NCBI GenBank assembly: GCA_031292035.1
Contig: JARLHX010000157.1
Location: forward strand, 1-43,147
Direction of reading: 5' to 3'
DNA length: 43,147 nucleotides
Origin: Negativicutes bacterium
GTDB taxonomy: Bacteria; Bacillota_C; Negativicutes; Sporomusales_B; JARLHX01
In this document: piece after piece, positions 35,254 to 43,147 of the stretch
Layout of the letters: the number at the start of each line of letters is the position of its first letter
Numbering within the stretch: the first letter of the stretch is position 1
Notes under the pieces: generated by a model
Told to the model about the DNA's origin: nothing
Databases searched by the model: none
Seen by the model: the letters and a program-made list of their open reading frames with translations, nothing else
Program-made: the position numbers and the translations under genes

Positions 35254-35966
35254 GACATAAACTGGCAAGCATTTTTCTTACGGTACTGCTGATCTGCGGC
35301 ATGGCAACCGCCATTTCCGCCGAAACAACCGGTGGGCCGGTGGAACTCAATGCCGACAGCATCGAATACGACTCGGTACAAGGCATCATGACCGCCAAGG
35401 GATCAGTCAAACTTACCAGAGATAAAGCGGTGCTCACTGGACCCAGTGCCCAGTACAACACCAAGACAAAAGAAGCACTGGTTACCGGCGGGGCGAAAGT
35501 CGTGCGGGAAGACACCACTCTGACTGCCGCCGAGGTGCGGTCGCTTGACGATAACTATGTAGTGGCCACCGGGCAGGCCGTATTGGTCAAGGGAGACAAC
35601 ACGCTGGCCGGGCCGAAGATCGAGCATTGGGTCGACAAACAGTACTCTTTGGTCACTGGTGGGGCCAGGCTGACAATGCCGGACGGTTTTATGACCGCCA
35701 ATAAAGTCGAAGCCTTCCATACCGAGGACCGGGCGGTAGGCACCGGCGATGTGCATATTGTCAGCGACACCCGCAAACTTGACGCCACTTCCGATCAGGC
35801 AGTTTACTACGGTTCCAAAACCGGCCAGGGCAAAACGGTTCTTACCGGTAACGCCCGCGCGGTGCAGGACGGCAACGTTCTTACCGGTAACACCCTGACC
35901 ATTTATCTTGACGACAAGGCGATGGACGCCCAGGGGCGGCCGAAACTAGTCGTCAAACCGCAATAA
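35250..35966 (+). CDS. lptA: LptA/OstA-type periplasmic LPS bridge protein
   Basis: LptA polymerises into the bridge that carries LPS across the periplasm. The 238-residue product has a signal peptide (cleavage near AISA, residue 23). OstA-like repeats follow (ELNADSIEYDSVQGIMTAKGSVKLTRDKAVLTGPSAQYNTKTKEALVTGGAKV, then similar units up to the end). At 238 residues it is longer than E. coli LptA (185), with room for extra strands. It overlaps lptC by 4 bases and is followed after 30 bases by lptB. Confidence 0.92.
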   Translation: MRHKLASIFLTVLLICGMATAISAETTGGPVELNADSIEYDSVQGIMTAKGSVKLTRDKAVLTGPSAQYNTKTKEALVTGGAKVVREDTTLTAAEVRSLDDNYVVATGQAVLVKGDNTLAGPKIEHWVDKQYSLVTGGARLTMPDGFMTANKVEAFHTEDRAVGTGDVHIVSDTRKLDATSDQAVYYGSKTGQGKTVLTGNARAVQDGNVLTGNTLTIYLDDKAMDAQGRPKLVVKPQ

Positions 35967-35996
35967 AAGTGCTTGGATGAAACGGAGAAACACAGG

Positions 35997-36719
35997 ATGT
36001 ATATTGAGACGCAACAACTGGTAAAGACATACAAAAACCGTAATGTTGTCGACGGCGTCAGTCTTAAGGTCGAGCAGGGCCAGGTGGTTGGCCTGCTGGG
36101 TCCTAACGGCGCCGGCAAGACCACGACTTTTTATATGATTGTCGGCATTGAGAAACCAAACGGTGGACGAATCTTCATCAACGGCGAAGATGTCACTGAA
36201 ATGCCGATGTATCGACGGTCCCGCTTTGGTGTGGGCTATTTGCCCCAGGAGGCGTCGATTTTTCGCAAACTGTCAGTGGAGGAAAATCTGCTGGCCATTC
36301 TAGAAATAAAAGAAAACCTCACCCCTGCTCAGCGCAAGGAGAAGATGGAAGGGTTGCTGGTGGAGCTTGGTGTCACCCATGTCCGCGATAGAATGGGTTC
36401 GCAGCTTTCCGGCGGTGAGCGGCGCCGGGTGGAAATTGCCCGGGCCCTGGCCAATGATCCGGCGTTTATTTTGCTGGACGAGCCCTTTGCCGGCATCGAT
36501 CCCATCGCGGTCAACGACATCCAGGGCATCATCGGCTACCTGCGCGACCGCGGCATCGGGGTACTGATTACCGACCATAATGTCCGCGAAACCCTGAATA
36601 TCGTGGACACGGCTTATATTCTCAATGAAGGTCATATCTTGATTTCGGGCGACAGAACAACCATTGCCGCCAGTGAAATCGCTCGCAAATTTTATCTTGG
36701 CGATAAATTTCAACTGTAA
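35997..36719 (+). CDS. lptB: LptB ATPase of the LPS exporter
   Basis: LptB powers LPS extraction by LptFG. The 240-residue protein has Walker A GPNGAGKTT (35-43), the YLPQEASIFRKLSVEENL Q-loop region typical of LptB, signature LSGGE (137-141) and Walker B FILLDE (157-162) followed by PFAGIDP. The ITDHNVRETL switch His is present. ATG 35997 is chosen with GGAG nine bases upstream; a TTG at 35973 is in frame but lies before that site. Confidence 0.96.
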   Translation: MYIETQQLVKTYKNRNVVDGVSLKVEQGQVVGLLGPNGAGKTTTFYMIVGIEKPNGGRIFINGEDVTEMPMYRRSRFGVGYLPQEASIFRKLSVEENLLAILEIKENLTPAQRKEKMEGLLVELGVTHVRDRMGSQLSGGERRRVEIARALANDPAFILLDEPFAGIDPIAVNDIQGIIGYLRDRGIGVLITDHNVRETLNIVDTAYILNEGHILISGDRTTIAASEIARKFYLGDKFQL

Positions 36720-36781
36720 TCGAACAGCAAAATTCGGAGCCGCTGCCGGAGAATGAAGGGCGCGGCCGCTAGGAGTAATGC

Positions 36782-37870
36782 ATGCGTATACTGGACAAAT
36801 ACATTCTCAAAGAACTGCTCGGTCCTTTCATTTTCGGCATTTGCGCTTTTTCCAGTGTCTTCATCGGCACAAGCACCCTCTTTCGGATTGCGCAATATGT
36901 CACCAAATACGGGGCGTCGCTCAGTTCGGTGATCAAGCTGTTTATCTACAGTCTGCCGAGCATTATTGTTTTGACCTTTCCCATGTCGATGCTGCTGGCG
37001 TCGCTGCTTTCCTTCGGACGATTGTCCGGTTCTAGCGAAATCACGGCTATGAAGTCAGGTGGAATGAGCTTCTACCGGCTGGCTGCACCGGTTTTCGTTA
37101 TCGCGTTTTTTGTGAGTATTTTCGCTACCTATTTCAACGAGGCGGTGGTACCTGCCGCCAACACGGCCTATAACAACGTGGTACGTTATGAAATCGAGAA
37201 AAATTCCCGGCCTCGTTCGCAGGAACATGTTGTTATCAAGGACGTCAAAGGCGGGTCGATTGAGCGACTGACCTATGCCCGCAAATTTGACGAAGACACC
37301 AGCATCATGTACGCTGTCAGCATCGAGGATTTCGACGACGACCGGCTGGTCCGGGTCGAAAACGCCGAGCGGGCGATCTGGGACACGGATAAATGGACCA
37401 TGTACAATGGCATCATCTATGACCTGACGCCGGAAGGGCAACTTGACCGGTACATGCACTTTGAACAGCAGGTTATGCCGATCGACAAAAACCCTTCGGC
37501 TATTGCCAGGGAACAGAAAAAGCCAGAAGAGATGTCGATTCAGGAGTTGAAGCTGCATATCCGGACACTGCAGCGCGAGTACGTCAAAACAAGCAACTAT
37601 GAGGTGGAACTGCATCAGCGCCTGTCCATCCCAATGGCCAGCTTCGTCTTTGCCCTGATCGGGACGCCGCTCGGTTTGCAGCCCCATCGTTCCAGTTCCT
37701 CCATTGGTCTCGGCATCAGTATCATCGTTATTTTTATCTACTACACCATCATGACCATCACCACCGCCCTTGGGCAGGGTGGAGCCATCTCTGCCGTCGC
37801 GGCGGCCTGGATACCGAATATTGTCGGGATTATCGCCGGGTTTTTCCTGGTGCGCAAAGCTTCTCAGTAG
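36782..37870 (+). CDS. lptG: LptF/LptG-family permease
   Basis: YjgP/YjgQ-family proteins form the membrane part of the LPS exporter. The 362-residue product opens with MRILDKYILKELLGPFIFGI and has three N-terminal helices (including IIVLTFPMSMLLASLLSFGRLSGSSEITAMKSGGMS). A periplasmic jellyroll region (about 125-270) follows, then three C-terminal helices (about 280-360, ending IPNIVGIIAGFFLVRKASQ). E. coli uses two such proteins, LptF and LptG. Only one is here, so it may work as a homodimer or with a partner coded elsewhere. F or G cannot be assigned. Confidence 0.9.
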   Translation: MRILDKYILKELLGPFIFGICAFSSVFIGTSTLFRIAQYVTKYGASLSSVIKLFIYSLPSIIVLTFPMSMLLASLLSFGRLSGSSEITAMKSGGMSFYRLAAPVFVIAFFVSIFATYFNEAVVPAANTAYNNVVRYEIEKNSRPRSQEHVVIKDVKGGSIERLTYARKFDEDTSIMYAVSIEDFDDDRLVRVENAERAIWDTDKWTMYNGIIYDLTPEGQLDRYMHFEQQVMPIDKNPSAIAREQKKPEEMSIQELKLHIRTLQREYVKTSNYEVELHQRLSIPMASFVFALIGTPLGLQPHRSSSSIGLGISIIVIFIYYTIMTITTALGQGGAISAVAAAWIPNIVGIIAGFFLVRKASQ

Positions 37871-37908
37871 CGTTTTGGTCAAGCGGTGACCCAAGAGGAG
37901 GGTAACGG

Positions 37909-39159
37909 ATGTACGGTCTTGTCCTTATAGCGGTTCTGGCCGTCATGGGCGGCATCATCGCCTATATCGGCGACAAACTTGGCAGCAAGGTCGGCAAGCA
38001 GCGGTGGACGTTGTTCGGGCTTCGGCCCAAGCATACCTCTATCCTGGTGACCATTGTCACCGGCATCACCATTGCCGCAGCGACTCTTGGCATCATGGCC
38101 TCGGCGTCGTCCGATGTCCGGACAGCCCTGTTCGGTATGGAGGCTCTCAAAGCTGAGCTGTCATCCTTATCGCAGGAGGTCGTCGCCAGGAATGTCGATC
38201 TGGAGGCCAGCCGGGCAGCCCTTGAGGCCAAGACCACCGAATACTCCACTTTAACAGCGAAGATCAATGAGACCGTGGCGAATTTGTCACGGGTCACCAG
38301 TGAACTTACCGCCGTATCTGCCGAACGGGACCGTACTGTGGCTGCGCTGGAGACAGTCCAGTCGGAGTTTACCCTGGCAAGGACAGATCTTGATAAGGCC
38401 CGCCAGGACGTCCGCGCCCTCCAAGAGACCAAAGACCAGCTTGACGTTCGCGTTGCCGCCCTGAATGAATCCAAGACCCAGCTGCAATCCGACGTTGATC
38501 GGTTAAATGATCTGACAGCCAAACTGAGTCAGGGCATCCAAATTGTGCGCGAGGGTGTGGTCATTTATCGGGTGGGAGAAGCCCTCTCCACCGCGGTAAT
38601 CAAGGGCGGACAATCCGAGACTGTCACCAAACATGAATTGGCTGCCATGATCCGCGACACCAACCAGGCCATCCTGACTAGACTGAATGTGGACGACAAA
38701 AGCTTGGAAGTGTTGTGGATTGCTCAGGCCGATTTCGACAAGGCAGCGGCCCTGGTTGCGGCGACACCTGAAAATATCATTGTCCGGATTTCCTCGCAGG
38801 GTAATATCATTTACGGTGAACCGGTCATCGGCCGGCTTGATCTTTTCCCCAATCGTCTTGTTTATTCCTCTGGCGACACGGTGTTGTCCCAGTCGCTGGA
38901 TTCCGGCCACAGCGCTCAGCAGGCCGAGGAAACCATGCTGCTGTTTTTGCGCAAGGTCAACAGTGAAGCTGTCAGCCACGGAATGCTGCCCGACCCCCTC
39001 CAGGGCACGGTCGGTGCAATGAGCGGCGCCGAGCTGTTTGATACAGTCAGCAAGATCAGGCACTACGGCGGAAAGGTCGAACTGACCGCTATCGCCAAAA
39101 CCGATACCTATACCGCCGGCCCGCTGCAAGTCGAAGTCCGGGTAAGAACACAACTGTAA
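37909..39159 (+). CDS. DUF3084-type membrane-anchored coiled-coil protein
   Basis: The 416-residue product matches the DUF3084 layout. Two N-terminal helices (about 2-20 and 44-64) flank GDKLGSKVGKQRWTLFGLRPKHTS. A long coiled coil (about 75-205, rich in E, K, D and T heptads) follows, then a conserved C-terminal domain (about 206-416, with IVREGVVIYRVGEAL, ENIIVRISSQGNIIYGEPVIGRLDLFPNRLVY and KVELTAIAKTD). The family is known mainly from cyanobacteria and some Firmicutes, and its function is undefined. It closes the lpt operon 38 bases after lptFG with GAGGAGGG upstream, and a strong terminator follows. Confidence 0.85.
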   Translation: MYGLVLIAVLAVMGGIIAYIGDKLGSKVGKQRWTLFGLRPKHTSILVTIVTGITIAAATLGIMASASSDVRTALFGMEALKAELSSLSQEVVARNVDLEASRAALEAKTTEYSTLTAKINETVANLSRVTSELTAVSAERDRTVAALETVQSEFTLARTDLDKARQDVRALQETKDQLDVRVAALNESKTQLQSDVDRLNDLTAKLSQGIQIVREGVVIYRVGEALSTAVIKGGQSETVTKHELAAMIRDTNQAILTRLNVDDKSLEVLWIAQADFDKAAALVAATPENIIVRISSQGNIIYGEPVIGRLDLFPNRLVYSSGDTVLSQSLDSGHSAQQAEETMLLFLRKVNSEAVSHGMLPDPLQGTVGAMSGAELFDTVSKIRHYGGKVELTAIAKTDTYTAGPLQVEVRVRTQL

Positions 39160-39183
39160 TCCACAAAACCATTGACTAACCTC

Positions 39184-39210
39184 AATCCTGCCGTAAGGCA
39201 GGATTTTTTG
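39184..39210 (+). terminator. Intrinsic terminator of the lpx-lpt operon
   Basis: ATCCTGCC-GTAA-GGCAGGAT (39185-39204) followed by TTTTTT. It has an 8-bp stem with a tetraloop and ends the long operon 25 bases after the DUF3084 gene. Confidence 0.9.
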
Positions 39211-39211
39211 T

Positions 39212-39490
39212 TGCCTATCCGTGCGTTATGTAAATATGACTGTTGTGGAAATGTAGGATGTAAACGCTTATATTACAGGATTTTCATCTAGTGTTTTAGC
39301 AGGATAATAAAGAACATCGTAGAATTATGTTAACATGACCTGCTGATAGTGGCAGGGGCAGAAAGCGGGAAAAACCCACAGTGGGTTCGGCATGAGGAAA
39401 CATGGCCACTCATGAATCGGACTCCTTGTGGATTGTCGCTACTGTCGGTGCTGAGCACCCGCGTAAAAACATTCCAAGGAGGTCTTCAAC
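39212..39490 (+). promoter_or_regulatory. Long structured leader region of ompM
   Basis: About 280 bases without a gene precede ompM. I see a perfect 10-base palindrome ATGTTAACAT (39327-39336) near a possible TAGAAT box. Several hairpins follow: CCTGC/GCAGG (39339-39356), AACCCAC/GTGGGTT (39373-39387), CATGAG/CTCATG (39391-39414) and GGTGC/GCACC (39447-39459). The ribosome binding site AAGGAGGT is near-perfect. No riboswitch class is recognised. The promoter position is not clear, since no box pair has ideal spacing. Confidence 0.5.
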
Positions 39491-40687
39491 ATGAAGAAAA
39501 GACTGCTCAAGGTAGCGATCGCTACCGCTCTCACCGTGGCGTTCGCCGTACCGGCCTTCGCCAACCCGTTTAATGATGTGCCTGCAAAACACTGGGCCTA
39601 TGACGCTGTGAACAAACTGGCTCAGGCTGGAATCGTCGACGGTTACGGCGACGGAACATTCCGGGGCGACAAGACTCTGACCCGTTATGAAATGGCCCAG
39701 ATCGTGGCCAAGGCCATGAACAAGAGCGTCAACTCCGAGCAAAAGGCGCTCATCGACAAGCTGTCTCATGAATACGCCGAGGAACTAAACGGTATGGGCG
39801 TAAAAGTTGCCGGTATGCAAAGCCAGATCGATAATATGGTCAAATTCAGCGGCGACGCCAGGGCCCGCTATTATGAAGCCAAAACGTCTGCCGGCGTTGA
39901 AGGCGATCGTGCCGAATACCGCCTGCGTCTCGGCGCTACCGCCAAGATCAACGACGACATGAGCCTATATGCCCGCTTCACTTCAGGCTCAGCGGCCCTC
40001 AACGATAACACCGTTACCGCTGTCGACGCTTCATCCGGCAACATTGGCGCTTGGGTGGAAAACGCTTATGTAAGCACCAATATCTTCGGCCTGGATAGCA
40101 AGATCGGCCGCCAGGACTACGACCTTGGCCGCGGCATGCTGGCTTCACCGGCCTCAGTGGCCATCATGGACGGTGTTACCGTTCGCAGCGGCGACATCAT
40201 GGCCTTTGCCGGCAAGGAACTCAACAGCAACTCGACCTTCGCCAACAACTACGGCGGTCAGTTTAGTTTCCGTCTGGGTACCCCGGTCGCAGTTGACTTC
40301 CTGCATCTGGGAAGCAAAGTGTACTACGCCGCCAGCACCAGCGTCGAACTGTTGCCTGGCATCAATCTTTCCGGCGAATACGGCCGCAACCAAACCGACA
40401 AAGCCAGAGCTTACCAGGTCAAACTTGGCCTCGGCAGCACCGGACTGAGCGTCGCTTACAATGATATCGAGAAGAACGCCGTACCGTTTGAATCGGTATT
40501 CAACCTCAAAGCCAAAGGACCGTCCGAATTGAGCGACTTCTATACCCTGTCCACCACCAGCCATGTCGAAGGCATGGAATACCAGTACAACAAAGATATC
40601 GCCAAAAACACCAACCTCGACGTCCTGTACCAGGACATCAAGGATAACGGTAAGAACGTCCGCGCTACCGTGAGTGTTAAGTTCTAA
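39491..40687 (+). CDS. ompM: OmpM-type SLH-domain outer membrane porin/tether
   Basis: OmpM proteins of Negativicutes attach the OM to peptidoglycan and form a porin. The 398-residue product has a signal peptide (cleavage AFA-NPF, residue 24). One SLH domain follows (about 25-80, with FNDVPAKHWAYDAVNKLAQAGIVDGYGDGTFRGDKTLTRYEMAQIVAKAM), then a short coiled coil (about 80-117). The C-terminal barrel (about 118-398) is rich in aromatic/Gly strands and ends VRATVSVKF with a final Phe. It has its own leader and terminator, as expected for a highly expressed major OM protein. Confidence 0.95.
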   Translation: MKKRLLKVAIATALTVAFAVPAFANPFNDVPAKHWAYDAVNKLAQAGIVDGYGDGTFRGDKTLTRYEMAQIVAKAMNKSVNSEQKALIDKLSHEYAEELNGMGVKVAGMQSQIDNMVKFSGDARARYYEAKTSAGVEGDRAEYRLRLGATAKINDDMSLYARFTSGSAALNDNTVTAVDASSGNIGAWVENAYVSTNIFGLDSKIGRQDYDLGRGMLASPASVAIMDGVTVRSGDIMAFAGKELNSNSTFANNYGGQFSFRLGTPVAVDFLHLGSKVYYAASTSVELLPGINLSGEYGRNQTDKARAYQVKLGLGSTGLSVAYNDIEKNAVPFESVFNLKAKGPSELSDFYTLSTTSHVEGMEYQYNKDIAKNTNLDVLYQDIKDNGKNVRATVSVKF

Positions 40688-40711
40688 ATCAATCCGACTG
40701 ACTAGTCTACT

Positions 40712-40742
40712 CCCGCCAGGGATAACCTGGCGGGATTTTTTT
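40712..40742 (+). terminator. Intrinsic terminator of ompM
   Basis: CCCGCCAGG-GATAA-CCTGGCGGG (40712-40734) followed by A and seven T (40736-40742). It has a 9-bp stem with a 5-base loop. A group II intron begins four bases later. Confidence 0.95.
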
Positions 40743-40745
40743 ATG

Positions 40746-41091
40746 GTGCGCCCGGCATGGGCGTTGTCTAGCAGGTGAAAGACCTGCGCGTCAAGAGGTG
40801 GTCGAGGCGCTAGCTTAAGACAAGGGTGTCCGCCGTGAGGCGGAATCTGAAGGAAGTCAGCGGCAAACCTCCGGCCCGAGGACCACGAACCCCAGGAGAG
40901 GCTTACGGCAGTGGAACGAGCTTGCCATGCAAAGCAAAGTCCTCACCACCAAAGACTGCCGGAGTAGATGGGGCGGGTAGATGGAGGGAAAGACAACGCT
41001 CTTACCCGGGGAGACCTGCCGGAAAGCTAACTGAGTTGGCAACCCGCACCGAGAGGTGGGGCTGAACCGGCAGGAGTCAGCAGAGGCCATA
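40746..41091 (+). mobile_element. 5' part of a group II intron (outer element) inserted behind the ompM terminator
   Basis: The segment opens with GTGCGCCCGGCATGGGCG, a typical group II intron 5' end. It contains further family-like blocks (AGCAGGTGAAAGACCTGC, then TTAAGACAAGGGTGTCCGCC, then GAGGCGGAATCTGAAGG) characteristic of domain I of one common Firmicute intron type. It runs to CAGAGGCCATA, which normally stands shortly before the intron ORF, where a second intron start appears. The rest of this outer intron is not in the window. Insertion right behind a terminator hairpin is the known preference of class C introns. Confidence 0.7.
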
Positions 41092-43146
41092 GTGCGTGCG
41101 TGGCAGCACGATCATCGGGTGGGTTAAAGTCCCACTGAGACCCGGACTGGGGGGCTCATATCCAAACCCGGGGGTAATGGCTCGGGGGCTGGCACTAAAC
41201 GCGTCAGAGGGCAGGGCGTCCACTGCAAAGTGGAGTCTGAAGGGCTTGCGGAGAAGTACCAGGCTGTAGCGAAACGGGGCTACCCGAATTGCGAACCGGT
41301 CGGCCAAAGATGGGGTAAGGTCGAGCCCGCACTATGGGGGCGAAGGCGTTACCAGTCCACCCATCGCACCAAGGTGTGTGCGGGCGGCATGGTACGGAAG
41401 ATGACGTTGTAACCCACGGAGACCTCGTAGCATCCGGTAAAAACACTGCAAAGGGCCGGTGTATAAAGATAGCCGGAGTAGAGGTTGCGGCGCACACCTA
41501 CTCTGTTCAGACTAGCGTGGCGAACCGGTAAGGCTTTCTATAAGGCAACCCCGAAGTGAAAGCTGAAGTGGTGCGAGGAGTCGGAGAGCCGAATAATACT
41601 TGAACTGACGAACAACAGAAACGTCAGGACCATCCGTATATGGGGTGGCTTCGCACAGTCCAAAAGGCTGTGCAGAAGGGGAAGGCGGCTCACTTTATGG
41701 AACCAGAGGCCGGAAGCGGATTCGCGAGTAGGCCGCAAGGAAAGGAAAGTTCCTTTTGCGAAAGACCCGGAACTTGCGAGCGGAGGATACGGAAACGATG
41801 ACGGACAATGGAACAGTCAAGAAGTTTCACTCCCTAATTGACAAGGTTTATCACCAAACTAACCTAAAACTGGCATGGGAAGCAGTGAAAGCGAATAAGG
41901 GCAGCGGTGGAGTCGATGGAATCGGGATTTCGGCATTTGAAGAAGCGGCAACTAAGGAGTTGGAGAAACTCCACGAAGAACTGAGGCTGGGGACTTACAA
42001 TCCGATGCCCGTGCGCAGGGTGCACATTCCGAAGCGGGGGAATCCCAATGAGACCAGACCGCTCGGGATACCCGCCATTCGCGACAGGATCTGCCAGCAA
42101 GCACTGAAGAACCGACTGGAGCCGATTTTTGAACCAACGTTCAACGACTGCAGTTACGGTTACCGTCCGGGGCGCTCGGCCCATGATGCCATGCGGAAGA
42201 TCTACCGTGAAATCATGGCAGGGTGCGAATGGATAGTAGATGCTGACCTCAGGGACTATTTCGGAAGCGTTCATCACGAACCGCTGATTGACAAGATCGC
42301 AGAAAGAGTCGGTGATGGCCGGGTATTACAGCTAATACGGCAATTTCTCAAAGCAGGATACGTGGAAAAAGGCAGGAAGTACCCGACCCCGCAAGGCACG
42401 CCGCAGGGCGGAGTAGTGAGCCCTCTGTTTAGCAATATCTATCTAACCCCTTTTGATGACGAAATGAGTCAGAAAGGTCATCGGTTGACCCGTTTTGCTG
42501 ATGACTGGGTTGTGCTTTGCACCACCCGGGAGGAAGCAGAAACGGCCCTGCGGGATGCAAAGAACATTCTGGAAACGCTAGGATTAACACTGCATCCTGA
42601 GAAAACCAGAATCACTCATATCAGTTGGGGATTCGAGTTTCTGGGGTACAAGCTAAAACGGGGAAAAGGGTTGGCGCTACCGGGACACAAGATTAAGAAG
42701 AAGCAGAACCGGCAAAACATCTACGTAATACCGACAGAAAAGTCAGTTAAGCGGTTCATGGACACCATTCGAGCCCGAACCAAGCGAAGAATCCCGCTGA
42801 CAGTGTATCAATTAATTGACGAAATAAACCCTGTTATTCGCGGCTGGGGAAATTATTACCGCAAAGCTCATGTGAGAAAGCTCTTCAACAGGTTACAGCG
42901 ATGGATTATTTGCAGGTTGCGGAGCCATCAGTGCAAGCGGTGGCGAAATGCGGGATGGAAGAAGTACCCGGAACAAAGGCTGTACAACGAACTGAAGTTG
43001 GTAAACCTTCTGTCATTAATACCGGATTTGAATCTGAAGACTGCGTCTATATGACGACATGAAGGAAAGCGGATTGCGGGAAAACTGCATGATCCGTTTG
43101 ATCGAGCGGACGGAGGAAGGCTTCGGCCGACCTCCTTCGACTCTAC
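41092..43146 (+). mobile_element. Complete group II intron (inner element), probably nested in the outer one
   Basis: A second intron-like 5' end GTGCGTGCG starts at 41092, followed by a domain I motif GGGTGGGTTAAAGTCCCAC. The maturase ORF is at 41798-43054. Domain V lies at about 43068-43099 (AAAGCGGAT pairing with ATCCGTTT, AGC triad, GAAA-type loop), and domain VI at about 43107-43137 (GGAGG...CCTCC with an unpaired A). The likely 3' end is CTCTAC at 43146. The length of about 2.05 kb with about 700 bases before the ORF is normal for one intron, whereas measuring from 40746 would give over 1 kb. Confidence 0.75.
41798..43054 (+). CDS. ltrA: Group II intron reverse transcriptase/maturase
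   Basis: The 418-residue protein splices and mobilises its intron. RT blocks are in order: the first active-site Asp in WIVDADLRDYF (Asp148/Asp150), PQGTPQGGVVSPLFSNIYL (about 198-216) and the catalytic FADD (233-236, a variant of YADD). The maturase X/GIIM domain follows (about 330-400, with INPVIRGWGNYYRKAHVRKLFNRLQRWI). There is no C-terminal HNH endonuclease. ATG 41798 with GGAGG at 41782-41786 is preferred to the in-frame TTG at 41756. The frame looks intact, so the intron may be active. Confidence 0.95.
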   Translation: MTDNGTVKKFHSLIDKVYHQTNLKLAWEAVKANKGSGGVDGIGISAFEEAATKELEKLHEELRLGTYNPMPVRRVHIPKRGNPNETRPLGIPAIRDRICQQALKNRLEPIFEPTFNDCSYGYRPGRSAHDAMRKIYREIMAGCEWIVDADLRDYFGSVHHEPLIDKIAERVGDGRVLQLIRQFLKAGYVEKGRKYPTPQGTPQGGVVSPLFSNIYLTPFDDEMSQKGHRLTRFADDWVVLCTTREEAETALRDAKNILETLGLTLHPEKTRITHISWGFEFLGYKLKRGKGLALPGHKIKKKQNRQNIYVIPTEKSVKRFMDTIRARTKRRIPLTVYQLIDEINPVIRGWGNYYRKAHVRKLFNRLQRWIICRLRSHQCKRWRNAGWKKYPEQRLYNELKLVNLLSLIPDLNLKTASI

Positions 43147-43147
43147 A

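Noticed and set aside
39349..39460. Cyclic-di-GMP or similar riboswitch in the ompM leader
   Set aside because: Hairpins exist, but the conserved core motifs of known riboswitch classes could not be found.
40826..41531. Several 60-97 residue open frames within the intron 5' region
   Set aside because: The region is structured intron RNA. These frames lack start signals and family resemblance.

Overview
The window is almost entirely a chromosomal outer-membrane (OM) biogenesis locus in which every gene is on the + strand. It codes for lipid A-Kdo synthesis (lpxA, C, D, I, B, K, waaA, two LpxL-type acyltransferases, kdsA-D, fabZ), LPS flipping and export (msbA, lptC, lptA, lptB, one LptF/G permease), OM protein assembly (bamA, tamB, three Skp/OmpH-like proteins), phospholipid trafficking (mlaE, F, D), a TolC channel, and an SLH-domain OmpM porin/tether. 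LPS genes combined with an SLH-type OmpM, LpxI instead of LpxH, a long MlaD and Gram-positive style ribosome binding sites indicate a diderm Firmicute of class Negativicutes, probably a Sporomusa/Pelosinus-like lineage. That placement is inferred from gene content only.

Layout. 1-140: the 3' end of a group II intron (maturase tail, domains V and VI). 478-3304: mlaEFD. 3313-4764: tolC as its own unit, with a consensus promoter, an operator-like palindrome and a terminator. 4906-12400: tamB, a small sigma-70 family factor, an unknown single-pass membrane protein and bamA. 12465-13760: an unknown exported protein. 13772-16880: a promoter, three OmpH-like genes (one signal/anchor type, two lipoproteins) and lpxD. 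17100-18625: a YjbH-like exported protein and a first LpxL-type acyltransferase, ending in a strong terminator. 18721-21950: three phased GTATATAC-type repeats and a promoter in front of an unusual 778-aa membrane protein and an ABC ATPase. 21971-23302: lpxC-fabZ. 23483-39159: a long, tightly packed run lpxA-lpxI-lpxB-msbA-waaA-lpxK-kdsB-kdsA-kdsD-kdsC-lpxL-lptC-lptA-lptB-lptFG-DUF3084, with many ATGA/GTGA/TTGA/TAATG overlaps and one palindromic intergenic repeat. 39491-40687: ompM with a structured leader and a strong terminator. 40746-43146: group II intron sequence inserted directly behind that terminator, best read as one intron nested inside another.

How it works together. LpxA/C/D/I/B/K, WaaA and LpxL-type enzymes build Kdo-lipid A on the inner membrane from UDP-GlcNAc, with FabZ supplying 3-hydroxyacyl metabolism and KdsD/A/C/B supplying CMP-Kdo. 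MsbA flips the product, and LptB/LptFG/LptC/LptA carry it over the periplasm. LptD is not in the window. BamA, TamB and the Skp-like proteins handle OM proteins, MlaEFD moves phospholipid, and OmpM ties the OM to the wall.

The parts least explained by known pathways are the 778-aa permease/ATPase pair with its repeat-bearing promoter, the sigma factor and its membrane-protein neighbour between tamB and bamA, the 431-aa exported protein behind bamA, and the nested intron at the right edge.
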